A DNA stretch of 64,000 nucleotides from Rhizobium sullae (GTDB lineage Bacteria; Pseudomonadota; Alphaproteobacteria; Rhizobiales; Rhizobiaceae), in assembly GCF_900169785.1 (NCBI RefSeq), contig NZ_FWER01000007.1, positions 87,959 to 151,958 on the forward strand. The letters run 5' to 3'. Positions 7,913 to 16,386 of this stretch are shown piece after piece (the stretch's first letter is position 1; the number at the start of each line of letters is the position of its first letter). Under the pieces are notes generated by a model, which made no database searches, was not told the origin of the DNA, and worked only from the letters and a program-made list of their open reading frames with translations. Made by a program: the position numbers and the translations under genes.

Positions 7913-9436
7913 ATGAATCACGATATCGAGAACATTCTCGTCGCGTCCGGAATATCAAAATTCTTCCCCGGCGCCGTGGCGCTGGACAAGGTCGACTTCA
8001 CGCTTCGCAAAGGCGAAGTTCACGCGCTGCTTGGCGAAAACGGAGCCGGCAAATCAACCCTCATCAAATGTCTGACTGGCGCCTATCGCCGCGATGAGGG
8101 AAGGCTCGCGCTTGAGGGAAGCGAGATCGATCCCGCCGATACGCTGGCTGCCCAGAAGCTCGGCATCGGAACCGTCTATCAGGAGGTGAACCTCCTGCCG
8201 AATCTTAGCGTCGCCGAAAACCTTTTCCTCGGCCGTCAGCCGCGGCGTTTAGGCATGGTCGATATGCGCGCGATGAACCGGATGGCGCGCGAGCTGCTGG
8301 CGCAATATGGCCTCGACATCGATGTGACGGCACAGCTCGACCGATTCTCGGTCGCCGTGCAGCAGGTGATCGCGATTGCCCGCGCCGTCGATCTTTCCGG
8401 CAAGGTTCTGATCCTCGACGAGCCGACCGCGAGCCTTGATACGCATGAAGTCGCGATGCTCTTCGGTGTCATCAATGACTTGAAGAGGCGTGGCTTAGGC
8501 ATTGTCTTCATTACACACTTTCTTGAACAGGTTTACGAAATTAGCGACCGCATCACGGTGCTTCGCAATGGCAGGCTTGTCGGCACCCGCGAAGTGGCCG
8601 AACTGCCGCGGCAGGCCCTGATCCCGATGATGCTCGGCCGCGAATTGGCGCAAACCGAGGAAGCCGCAAAGGAGCGGGCGCTCGCCGCCGGCAGCGTCAA
8701 GTACCGGTTCGAAGGATTTGGCAAGCGCGGCAAGGTGAAGCCGTTTGATCTCGACATCCGTATCGGCGAAGTTGTCGGCATTGCCGGCCTACTCGGTTCC
8801 GGACGCACGGAGACTGCTGAACTTCTCTTCGGCATAGAACATGCCGACAGCGGCAGGGCGGAGATCGATGGCAAGGCAGTGACGCTATCGAGCCCGCGCG
8901 CTGCGATCAGGCACGGCTTCGGATTCTGCCCGGAGGACCGCAAGACTGACGGGATTATCGGCGATCTGTCGATCCGCGAGAATATCGCGCTGGCGCTTCA
9001 GGCGCGCCGCGGCTGGGCAAGACCGCTGTCGCGCGGCGAACAGAACGCCTTGGCGGATCAGTACATCAAGGCGCTCGACATCCGAACCACGGATCGCGAG
9101 AAGCCGATCCGGCTGCTTTCGGGCGGCAATCAGCAAAAGGCGATCCTTGCCCGTTGGCTTGCCACCAATCCTGATTTCCTGATCCTCGACGAGCCAACCC
9201 GCGGCATCGATGTCGGCGCCCATGCGGAGATCATCCGGCTGGTCGAGGAGCTTTGCGCAAAGGGCATGTCGCTGATTGTGATTTCATCAGAATTGGAAGA
9301 GCTTGTCGCCTATAGTTCACGCGTCATCGTCCTTCGCGACCGCGAGCACATTGCCGAGCTTGCTGGAGACCGCTTGACGGCATCCCACATCATCGACGCG
9401 ATCGTCGCGGCCGAACAGAAAATGGAGGATGCATGA
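7913..9436 (+). CDS. Sugar ABC transporter ATPase, YtfR-like
   Basis: A 507-residue duplicated CUT2 ATPase. Domain 1 has Walker A GENGAGKST (41-49), Q-loop region TVYQEVNLL and Walker B ILDEPTASLD. Domain 2 has a degenerate P-loop (GLLGSGRTE) but an intact signature LSGGNQQKA and DEPTRGIDVG. It energises uptake of the ligand of the YtfQ-like receptor. The ATG at 7913 overlaps an upstream hydrophilic open frame that is not a gene. The stop overlaps the next start by 4 bases (ATGA), so translation is coupled. Confidence 0.88.
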   Translation: MNHDIENILVASGISKFFPGAVALDKVDFTLRKGEVHALLGENGAGKSTLIKCLTGAYRRDEGRLALEGSEIDPADTLAAQKLGIGTVYQEVNLLPNLSVAENLFLGRQPRRLGMVDMRAMNRMARELLAQYGLDIDVTAQLDRFSVAVQQVIAIARAVDLSGKVLILDEPTASLDTHEVAMLFGVINDLKRRGLGIVFITHFLEQVYEISDRITVLRNGRLVGTREVAELPRQALIPMMLGRELAQTEEAAKERALAAGSVKYRFEGFGKRGKVKPFDLDIRIGEVVGIAGLLGSGRTETAELLFGIEHADSGRAEIDGKAVTLSSPRAAIRHGFGFCPEDRKTDGIIGDLSIRENIALALQARRGWARPLSRGEQNALADQYIKALDIRTTDREKPIRLLSGGNQQKAILARWLATNPDFLILDEPTRGIDVGAHAEIIRLVEELCAKGMSLIVISSELEELVAYSSRVIVLRDREHIAELAGDRLTASHIIDAIVAAEQKMEDA

Positions 9437-10449
9437 GTTCCTCGCTGAAGGCGCTTGCCATACGCCTGGCGCCGCAATTGATTGCGCTGGCCGTCATTCT
9501 TTTGTTGAATTTCATCATGTTCCCGCAGTTTTTTAATGTCGTCGTTCAGAACGACCGCCTCTACGGCAGTCTGATCGACGTCCTGAACCGCGGGGCCCCC
9601 GTTGCCTTGCTCGCCATCGGCATGACGCTGGTGATTGCGACGAAGGGCATCGATCTTTCCGTCGGCGCCGTCATTGCGATCTGCGGCGCGGCCGCCGCAT
9701 CGTCGACCGTTTCCGGCAATTCGCTCGCCTATACGCTGATCGCGACACTCTCTGTCGGCCTGCTCTGCGGAGTATGGAACGGCTTTCTGGTGGCAATCCT
9801 GAATATCCAGCCGATCATCGCAACGCTTGTGCTGATGGTCGCCGGACGCGGTATCGCCCAGCTGATCACCGAAGGCGTAATCATGACCTTCAACGATCCG
9901 GGGCTGACCTTCTTCGGCAGCGGCTCCTTCGGCTTTCTGCCGATGCCCGTGGTAATCTGGCTGATTGCCGGTGCGTTGGTGATCCTGCTTGTCAGGCGGA
10001 CCGCACTCGGCATGCTGATCGAAGCCGTCGGCATCAATCGCCGCGCCAGCACGCTTTCGGGCGTTCGCACGCCTGTCCTCTTGATGGCGGTCTATATGTT
10101 GAGCGCGCTATGCGCGGCGATCGCGGGCATCATCGTTGCCGCCGACATCAAGGGTGCGGATGCCAACAATGCCGGTCTGTGGCTGGAGCTCGATGCAATC
10201 CTCGCGGTCGTCGTCGGCGGCAATTCGCTGCTCGGCGGACGTTTCAGCATCCTTGGTTCACTAATCGGCGCGATGATCATCCAGGCGGTCAATACCGGCA
10301 TCCTGCTCTCCGGTTTCCCCCCGGAATTCAACCTCATCATCAAGGCGGTGATCGTCCTGATCATTCTCATCATCCAGTCGCCGGCGCTGCAATCCGCCGC
10401 GGTTTTCTTCAGCCGCAAGCCGGAAGTCAGAGCGGAGCTGTCGAAATGA
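9433..10449 (+). CDS. Sugar ABC transporter permease, YtfT-like
   Basis: A 338-residue polytopic CUT2 permease. The motif LLAIGMTLVIATKGIDLSVG is the hallmark of the ribose/galactose permease family, and LDAILAVVVGGNSLLGG is the cytoplasmic coupling region. It begins in an ATGA overlap with the ATPase and ends in an ATGA overlap with the second permease, so all three are one translation unit. It should form half of the membrane channel. Confidence 0.88.
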   Translation: MSSSLKALAIRLAPQLIALAVILLLNFIMFPQFFNVVVQNDRLYGSLIDVLNRGAPVALLAIGMTLVIATKGIDLSVGAVIAICGAAAASSTVSGNSLAYTLIATLSVGLLCGVWNGFLVAILNIQPIIATLVLMVAGRGIAQLITEGVIMTFNDPGLTFFGSGSFGFLPMPVVIWLIAGALVILLVRRTALGMLIEAVGINRRASTLSGVRTPVLLMAVYMLSALCAAIAGIIVAADIKGADANNAGLWLELDAILAVVVGGNSLLGGRFSILGSLIGAMIIQAVNTGILLSGFPPEFNLIIKAVIVLIILIIQSPALQSAAVFFSRKPEVRAELSK

Positions 10450-11414
10450 ACTCGAAATACCTGCCGCTTCTGGCAACCATCGTCATCTTCGTCCTTTCCT
10501 ATGCGGCCTGCGCGCTGCAGTACCCGAACATGCTCTCGACCCGCGTCGCCGGCAATCTACTCACCGACAATGCGTTCCTCGGCATTGCCGCGGTCGGCAT
10601 GACCTTCGTCATCATCTCGGGCGGCATCGATCTTTCGATCGGCTCGGTCATCGCCTTCACCGGCGTGTTCCTTGCCGTCGTGCTGCGGGACACTTCGATC
10701 CATCCGCTGGCGGCCTTCGCGCTGGTTCTGGCCATCACCACTGCCTTCGGCGGACTGATGGGTGCGGTGATCCACTATCTGAAGATGCCGGCCTTCATCG
10801 TGACGCTCGCCGGCATGTTCCTGGCGCGCGGCATGTCCTATGTGCTTTCGATCGACAGCATTCCCATCAACCACGACTACTATTCGATGCTGACTAGCAT
10901 CTATTACCGTATGCCGGGCGGCGGGCGCCTGACTTTGGTCGGCGGCGTCATGCTGTTGGTTTTCATCGCAGGCATTTTCGTCGCCCATCGCACCCGTTTC
11001 GGAGCCAATGTCTACGCACTCGGCGGCGGCGTCCAGACGGCGGAATTGATGGGAGTGCCGGTCGGCCCGACGACCATCCGGATCTATGCGCTCTCCGGCT
11101 TTTTGGCGGGCCTATCCGGAATCGTTTTTTCGCTCTATACGTCTGCCGGATATTCCCTGGCTGCGGTTGGCGTCGAGCTTGACGCCATCGCGGCGGTGGT
11201 CATTGGGGGAACTCTTCTGACCGGGGGAGCAGGATTCGTGGCGGGAACCTTCATCGGTCTCCTGATACAGGGGCTCATTCAGACATACATCACCTTCGAT
11301 GGGACGCTCTCGAGCTGGTGGACGAAAATCCTGATCGGCCTTTTGCTCTTTGCGTTTATCCTGATGCAAAAGGCCATCCTGTTCTTGTCCAGTTTGAACA
11401 AGAGGTACGCCTGA
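10446..11414 (+). CDS. Sugar ABC transporter permease, YjfF-like
   Basis: The second CUT2 permease, 322 residues. The start is the ATG at 10446 inside the previous stop (ATGA); the longer open frame upstream is the shadow of the first permease. The motifs GMTFVIISGGIDLSIGS and VELDAIAAVVIGGTLLTGG identify the family. Two different permeases in one operon is the YtfT/YjfF arrangement. The stop lies 11 bases before the regulator's TTG start. Confidence 0.87.
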   Translation: MNSKYLPLLATIVIFVLSYAACALQYPNMLSTRVAGNLLTDNAFLGIAAVGMTFVIISGGIDLSIGSVIAFTGVFLAVVLRDTSIHPLAAFALVLAITTAFGGLMGAVIHYLKMPAFIVTLAGMFLARGMSYVLSIDSIPINHDYYSMLTSIYYRMPGGGRLTLVGGVMLLVFIAGIFVAHRTRFGANVYALGGGVQTAELMGVPVGPTTIRIYALSGFLAGLSGIVFSLYTSAGYSLAAVGVELDAIAAVVIGGTLLTGGAGFVAGTFIGLLIQGLIQTYITFDGTLSSWWTKILIGLLLFAFILMQKAILFLSSLNKRYA

Positions 11415-11425
11415 CGGAGGACTTA

Positions 11426-12178
11426 TTGCGCAACCGATTGCTTGAGACACGAAGGACCGGCCGCAAGGCCCGCACGAGCCACGCGCAGGTCGTGGACGAG
11501 CTCGGCAAGGCCATTGTCGCCGGAACCTATCCGGTCGGCTCGATTTTGCCCGGCGACGTCGAGCTTGCGCAACGCTTCAAGGTCTCCCGCACCGTCCTTC
11601 GGGAAACGATGAAGACGCTTGCGGCCAAAGGCATGGTCGTTGCCAAGGCGCGCGTCGGCACGCGTGTAACGGAGAAGAACCTCTGGAACATGTTCGACAG
11701 CGAGATCATCTCCTGGCATTTCGACCATGGCGTCACCGAGGAATTCCTGCTGCAACTCTATGACATCCGACTTGCCGTGGAGCCTTTCGCCGCGGGCCTT
11801 GTGGCAGAACGGGCAAACGCCGATAACATCGCGACGCTGCGCGCATTGGCGCTCGATATGGCCGAGCCCGGCCATACGACGGAAAGCCTGGCGCTCGCCG
11901 ACCTTAAATTCCATCTTGCCATTGCTGATGCATCTCACAACCCGTTCATGCGCACGCTTGGAAGTCTGATCGAGGCCGCGCTCGTCGGCATGTTCCGGCT
12001 GAGCACGCCGCAGTCGCAGAACGGCTTCTCCACCATCGCAGAGACGCATATGCGCATTGTCGACGCGATCGTTGCTGGAGACGTTGTCGGCGCCCGCAAG
12101 GCAATGGAAGACGTCATCATCGAAGGGCGGGAGCATATCCGAGAGGCCTATGCGGCGCTCGCCAAGGTTCCGGTCTGA
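11426..12178 (+). CDS. FadR-subfamily GntR transcriptional regulator
   Basis: A 250-residue DNA-binding regulator. The N-terminal winged helix (about residues 20-85) includes LAQRFKVSRTVLRETMKTL. The C-terminal all-helical FCD-type ligand domain carries the D...H...H metal-ligand style residues (DLKFHLAIADASHNPF). I choose the TTG start at 11426 because GGAGG at 11416-11420 fits it; no in-frame ATG has an RBS, and the next upstream ones lie inside the permease gene. Its place as the last gene of the sugar operon suggests it senses the imported sugar or a catabolite and controls the operon, perhaps at the palindrome at 6755-6780. Confidence 0.85.
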   Translation: MRNRLLETRRTGRKARTSHAQVVDELGKAIVAGTYPVGSILPGDVELAQRFKVSRTVLRETMKTLAAKGMVVAKARVGTRVTEKNLWNMFDSEIISWHFDHGVTEEFLLQLYDIRLAVEPFAAGLVAERANADNIATLRALALDMAEPGHTTESLALADLKFHLAIADASHNPFMRTLGSLIEAALVGMFRLSTPQSQNGFSTIAETHMRIVDAIVAGDVVGARKAMEDVIIEGREHIREAYAALAKVPV

Positions 12179-12254
12179 TTCAATTTCATCTTTGTCGCCC
12201 GTTCGCCTTGCTGCTATGAGGCAGAGCTGAACAACGGATTCCCGGAGCCTGCCC

Positions 12255-13619
12255 ATGGAACGCACCTGCCTTGCCGTCATTCTTGCCGCCGGCGACAGCA
12301 CCCGAATGAAGTCCTCGAAATCGAAGGTGCTGCATCCGGTCGCCAACCGGCCGATGATCGCCCATGTCGTGGATGCCGTGGCAAAGGCCGGTATTTCGTC
12401 AGTCGCCGTCGTCGTCGGGCGCGATGCCGATGAGGTCGCGAAGGTGGCCAGGATCGGCGGAGTCGAGGTCGAGGCGCATCTGCAGGAGGAGCGCCTCGGA
12501 ACAGGACATGCCGTCCTTGCAGCACGCGAAGCGATTGCTCGAGGCTACGACGATGTCCTGGTGACCTATGGCGACGTGCCGTTGCAGACCGAGGGACCGC
12601 TGAAGGCCGCGCGTCAGGGACTGGCGGATGGCTGCGACATCGTCGTCTTAGGCTTCCATACGGACAAGCCAACAGGCTACGGCCGCCTGCTCGTCAAGGA
12701 CGGCGAGTTGATCGCGATCCGCGAGGAGAAGGACGCGACTGACGCCGAGCGTGCCGTCAAATGGTGCAACAGCGGCCTGATGGCGATCAACGGCCGCAAG
12801 GCGCTCGATCTTCTTGCGCGCATCGAAAACAGCAACGCCAAAGGCGAATACTACCTAACGGATCTCGTCGAGATTGCCCGCTCGCTCGGTGGCCGGGTGA
12901 CGGCCGTCGATGCCCCGGAAGTGGAAATGACGGGCTGCAACAACAGGGCAGAACTCGCGACGATCGAGCATTTCTGGCAGGAACGCCGCCGTCACGAACT
13001 GATGATTTCCGGCGTGACGATGATCGCGCCGGAAACAGTTTTCCTATCCCACGATACCGTCATCGGCCAGGATGTGCTGATCGAGCCGAATGTGGTCTTC
13101 GGTCCGGGCTCGGTCGTCGATGGCGGCGTGGTGATCCATGCTTTTTCCCACATCGAAGGCGCGCATGTGAGTGCCGGTGCGGCGGTCGGTCCCTTTGCAC
13201 GCCTGCGGCCGGGCGCTGATCTCGGGGAGGGATCGAAGGTCGGCAATTTCTGCGAGGTGAAGAACGGGCAGATCGGCAAGGGCGCCAAGGTCAACCACCT
13301 GACCTATATCGGCGATGCGGTCATCGGCGCCGGAGCCAATATCGGTGCGGGTACGATCACCTGCAATTATGACGGCGTGAACAAGCACGAGACCCGCATC
13401 GGCGCCAACGCCTTCATCGGCTCCAATAGTGCGCTGGTTGCTCCGGTCAGTATTGGCGACGGCGCCTATATTGCATCGGGCAGCGTCATCACCCACAATG
13501 TCCCTGCCGAGGCGCTCGCTTTCGGCCGGGCGCGCCAGGAAGTCAAACCCGAACGCGGCAAGGCGATCCGCGAACGGGCACTGGCGATCAAGGCCGCGAA
13601 GCAAACCAGGGCTGAGTAA
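12255..13619 (+). CDS. glmU: Bifunctional GlmU: GlcN-1-P acetyltransferase / GlcNAc-1-P uridyltransferase
   Basis: Makes UDP-GlcNAc for peptidoglycan and lipopolysaccharide in the cytoplasm. The 454-residue protein has the N-terminal pyrophosphorylase loop [12 protein letters not shown] (about 12-23) followed by KVLHPV, and a C-terminal left-handed beta-helix of hexapeptide repeats with NFCEVKNG and NYDGVNKH, the acetyltransferase active-site region. Length fits the family. glmS follows 96 bases later on the same strand, so the two steps of amino-sugar synthesis sit side by side. Confidence 0.95.
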   Translation: MERTCLAVILAAGDSTRMKSSKSKVLHPVANRPMIAHVVDAVAKAGISSVAVVVGRDADEVAKVARIGGVEVEAHLQEERLGTGHAVLAAREAIARGYDDVLVTYGDVPLQTEGPLKAARQGLADGCDIVVLGFHTDKPTGYGRLLVKDGELIAIREEKDATDAERAVKWCNSGLMAINGRKALDLLARIENSNAKGEYYLTDLVEIARSLGGRVTAVDAPEVEMTGCNNRAELATIEHFWQERRRHELMISGVTMIAPETVFLSHDTVIGQDVLIEPNVVFGPGSVVDGGVVIHAFSHIEGAHVSAGAAVGPFARLRPGADLGEGSKVGNFCEVKNGQIGKGAKVNHLTYIGDAVIGAGANIGAGTITCNYDGVNKHETRIGANAFIGSNSALVAPVSIGDGAYIASGSVITHNVPAEALAFGRARQEVKPERGKAIRERALAIKAAKQTRAE

Positions 13620-13715
13620 CGGCCGGAAATCGAAAGTGACTGGCTGACTTATTGAGAAATAACAGAAAATCGCTAGGACTGGCCTCGTTATTTTCAAAGC
13701 GTTGGGGACATTTGC

Positions 13716-15542
13716 ATGTGCGGCATTGTGGGGATCGTCGGCGGCCAGCCGGTTGCGGAACGTCTGGTCGATGCGCTGAAGCGGCTCGAATATCGAGGTT
13801 ACGATTCGGCGGGAGTCGCCACCATCCACGAAGGCGTGATGAACCGCCGCCGCGCCGAGGGCAAACTCTTCAATCTCGAGAAGCGCCTCGACGCCGAGCC
13901 GCTGCCCGGTACGACCGGCATCGCTCATACGCGCTGGGCAACCCACGGCGTTCCGAACGAGACCAATGCGCACCCGCATTTCGTCGAGGGCGTGGCGGTC
14001 GTCCACAACGGCATTATCGAAAACTTCTCGGAACTGCGTGACGAGCTCAACGCCGATGGTGCCGTCTTCGAAAGCCAGACCGACACCGAAGTCGTCGCCC
14101 ACCTGATGGCGAAATACCTGCGCGAAGGGTTTGAGCCCCGCGCTGCTATGCTGAGGATGCTGAACCGCGTGACAGGCGCCTATGCGCTCGTCGTCATGCT
14201 GCAGAGCGATCCGGGCACGCTCCTGGCGGCACGCTCCGGCCCGCCGCTTGCCGTTGGTTTCGGCAACGGCGAGACGTTTCTTGGTTCCGATGCGATCGCT
14301 CTTTCGCCCTTCACCAACGAAATCACCTATCTCGTCGACGGCGACTGTGCGGTCATTACCCGCGAAGGCGCTACGATCGTCGACTTCTCCGGCAACCCGG
14401 TAAACCGACCGCGGCAGATTTCGCAGGCGACCGCCTATGTCGTCGACAAGGGCAACCATCGTCACTTCATGGAGAAGGAAATCTACGAGCAGCCGGAGGT
14501 AATCTCCCACGCGCTCAGTCATTATATGAATTTTGCCGAGAACACGATCGGCGCCAATGCGCCTGAGATTGACTTCAGGGCGGTCAGCAGCCTTGCGGTC
14601 TCGGCTTGCGGCACGGCCTATCTCGCCGGACTGATCGGCAAATACTGGTTCGAGCGCTATGCTCGGCTGCCGGTCGAGATCGACGTCGCCTCGGAATTCC
14701 GCTATCGCGAGATGCCGCTGCAGCCGTCGCAGGCGGCGCTCTTCATCTCACAGTCCGGCGAGACCGCCGATACGCTCGCCTCGCTCCGCTATTGCAAGGA
14801 GAACGGTCTGAAGATTGGTGCGGTGGTCAACGTGCAGGAATCGACCATTGCGCGCGAATCCGATGCCGTGTTCCCGATCATGGCAGGCCCCGAAATCGGC
14901 GTGGCTTCAACGAAGGCCTTCACCTGCCAGCTGGCGGTCCTTGCGTCACTGGCAATCGGTGCCGGCAAGGCGCGCGGCACCGTCAGCGCCGACGAGGAAA
15001 AGGCGCTCGTCCGGCAACTTGCTGAAATGCCGCGCATCATGAGCCGCGTGCTGAATCTCGTGCAGCCGCAGATGGAAAGCCTGTCGCGCGAACTCTCCAA
15101 GTGCCGCGACGTGCTATATCTCGGTCGCGGCACCAGCTTCCCGCTGGCGATGGAAGGCGCACTGAAGCTCAAGGAGATTTCCTATATCCATGCGGAAGGC
15201 TATGCGGCCGGTGAACTGAAGCACGGGCCGATCGCGCTGATCGACGAGAATATGCCGGTCATTGTGATCGCGCCCTACGACCGGTTCTTCGAAAAGACAG
15301 TTTCGAACATGCAGGAAGTCGCAGCCCGTGGCGGCCGGATCATCTTCATCACCGACGAAGCAGGTGCTGCTGCCTCCAAGCTGCCAACGATGGCGACTAT
15401 CGCGCTTCCGAACGTCCCTGAGATCATTGCGCCGATGATCTTTTCGCTCCCGATCCAGCTGCTTGCCTACCATACCGCGGTCTTCATGGGCACGGATGTA
15501 GACCAGCCGCGTAATCTCGCGAAATCGGTCACGGTGGAGTGA
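13716..15542 (+). CDS. glmS: Glutamine:fructose-6-phosphate aminotransferase
   Basis: Forms glucosamine-6-phosphate from fructose-6-phosphate and glutamine, the entry to UDP-GlcNAc. The 608-residue protein begins MCGIVGIVG, so after Met removal Cys1 is the glutaminase nucleophile. Two SIS domains follow (SACGTAYLAGLIGKYWFE and YLGRGTSFPLAMEGALKLKE are visible), and the C-terminus DQPRNLAKSVTVE is the conserved tail. There is no sign of the glmS ribozyme upstream; the 96-base gap after glmU is AT-rich and unstructured to my eye. Confidence 0.95.
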   Translation: MCGIVGIVGGQPVAERLVDALKRLEYRGYDSAGVATIHEGVMNRRRAEGKLFNLEKRLDAEPLPGTTGIAHTRWATHGVPNETNAHPHFVEGVAVVHNGIIENFSELRDELNADGAVFESQTDTEVVAHLMAKYLREGFEPRAAMLRMLNRVTGAYALVVMLQSDPGTLLAARSGPPLAVGFGNGETFLGSDAIALSPFTNEITYLVDGDCAVITREGATIVDFSGNPVNRPRQISQATAYVVDKGNHRHFMEKEIYEQPEVISHALSHYMNFAENTIGANAPEIDFRAVSSLAVSACGTAYLAGLIGKYWFERYARLPVEIDVASEFRYREMPLQPSQAALFISQSGETADTLASLRYCKENGLKIGAVVNVQESTIARESDAVFPIMAGPEIGVASTKAFTCQLAVLASLAIGAGKARGTVSADEEKALVRQLAEMPRIMSRVLNLVQPQMESLSRELSKCRDVLYLGRGTSFPLAMEGALKLKEISYIHAEGYAAGELKHGPIALIDENMPVIVIAPYDRFFEKTVSNMQEVAARGGRIIFITDEAGAAASKLPTMATIALPNVPEIIAPMIFSLPIQLLAYHTAVFMGTDVDQPRNLAKSVTVE

Positions 15543-15657
15543 ATCAGAAAGCCGCCGGAAGGCTTGTGGAAGGGGCCGAATTCTGGCAGCTTCGTTCCGG
15601 GTGCGGGGGAGCCCTGATCACGACAGCCGGTAGATTCAAGGGAGTTCATCGCGAGCG

Positions 15658-16386
15658 ATGACGCACAAACTGCCCCGATTGCCGATAGCGACCCGCATGA
15701 GAAACAACTTCCTTGCGGGCCTTATCATCTGTGCCCCGATTGCGATCACGCTGTGGCTGACCTGGTCCGTCGTCCGGTGGGCCGACAGCTGGGTGAAGCC
15801 CTATATTCCGGCGCGCTACGATCCGGACAGCTACCTGAATTTCGCCGTACCCGGCTCCGGCCTGGTGATCGCGATGATCTTCATCACCATCATCGGTTTT
15901 CTCGGCAAGAACCTCATCGGCCAGACCATCGTGCAGTTCGGTGAGTCAGTCGTGCGCCGCGTACCGCTAGTGCGCAGCATCTACAAGAGCGTGAAGCAGA
16001 TATTCGAGACGGTGTTGAAGGAGCAAAGCAACTCTTTCAAGAAGGTCGGCCTCATCGAATATCCGAGTCCCGGCCTCTGGGCGCTGGTGTTCATCGCGAC
16101 CGATGCAAAGGGCGAGATCGCTTCGAAGTTCAACGCCATGGGCCAGGATATGGTAAGCGTGTTCCTGCCGCCGACGCCAATACCGACCGCGGGCTTTCTG
16201 ATATTCGTGCCGCGCGAAAAGATCGTCGTGCTCGACATGAGTGCGGAAGACGGCGCCAAGCTGCTGGTTTCCGGCGGCCTCGTGGCGCCAGACTTTCCGG
16301 CCAAGCCGTCCAATGAACCGGTTCCGGGAAAGCCGAGACTGCTAGCCCGCGCGAAGAAAGCGGATCGCTTCGTCGCGCCTGAATAG
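15658..16386 (+). CDS. DUF502 family membrane protein
   Basis: A 242-residue protein with two membrane helices (about 18-40 and 63-85) followed by a soluble domain containing RSIYKSVKQIFETVL and PTPIPTAGFLIFVP, the family's most recognisable motifs. Molecular function is unknown for the family. The last 45 bases overlap the 3' end of recG on the other strand, so the basic C-terminal tail (ARAKKADRFVAPE) is encoded over the recG tail. The ATG at 15658 lacks a well-spaced RBS; AGGGAG lies 14 bases upstream. Confidence 0.8.
   Translation: MTHKLPRLPIATRMRNNFLAGLIICAPIAITLWLTWSVVRWADSWVKPYIPARYDPDSYLNFAVPGSGLVIAMIFITIIGFLGKNLIGQTIVQFGESVVRRVPLVRSIYKSVKQIFETVLKEQSNSFKKVGLIEYPSPGLWALVFIATDAKGEIASKFNAMGQDMVSVFLPPTPIPTAGFLIFVPREKIVVLDMSAEDGAKLLVSGGLVAPDFPAKPSNEPVPGKPRLLARAKKADRFVAPE

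Noticed and set aside
13620..13715. glmS ribozyme upstream of glmS
   Set aside because: The 96-base gap is too short and lacks the ribozyme's pseudoknotted core; the ribozyme belongs mostly to Firmicutes.
15543..15657. Terminator after glmS
   Set aside because: A weak GCCGCC/GGAAGGC pairing exists but the stem is short and no T-run follows.
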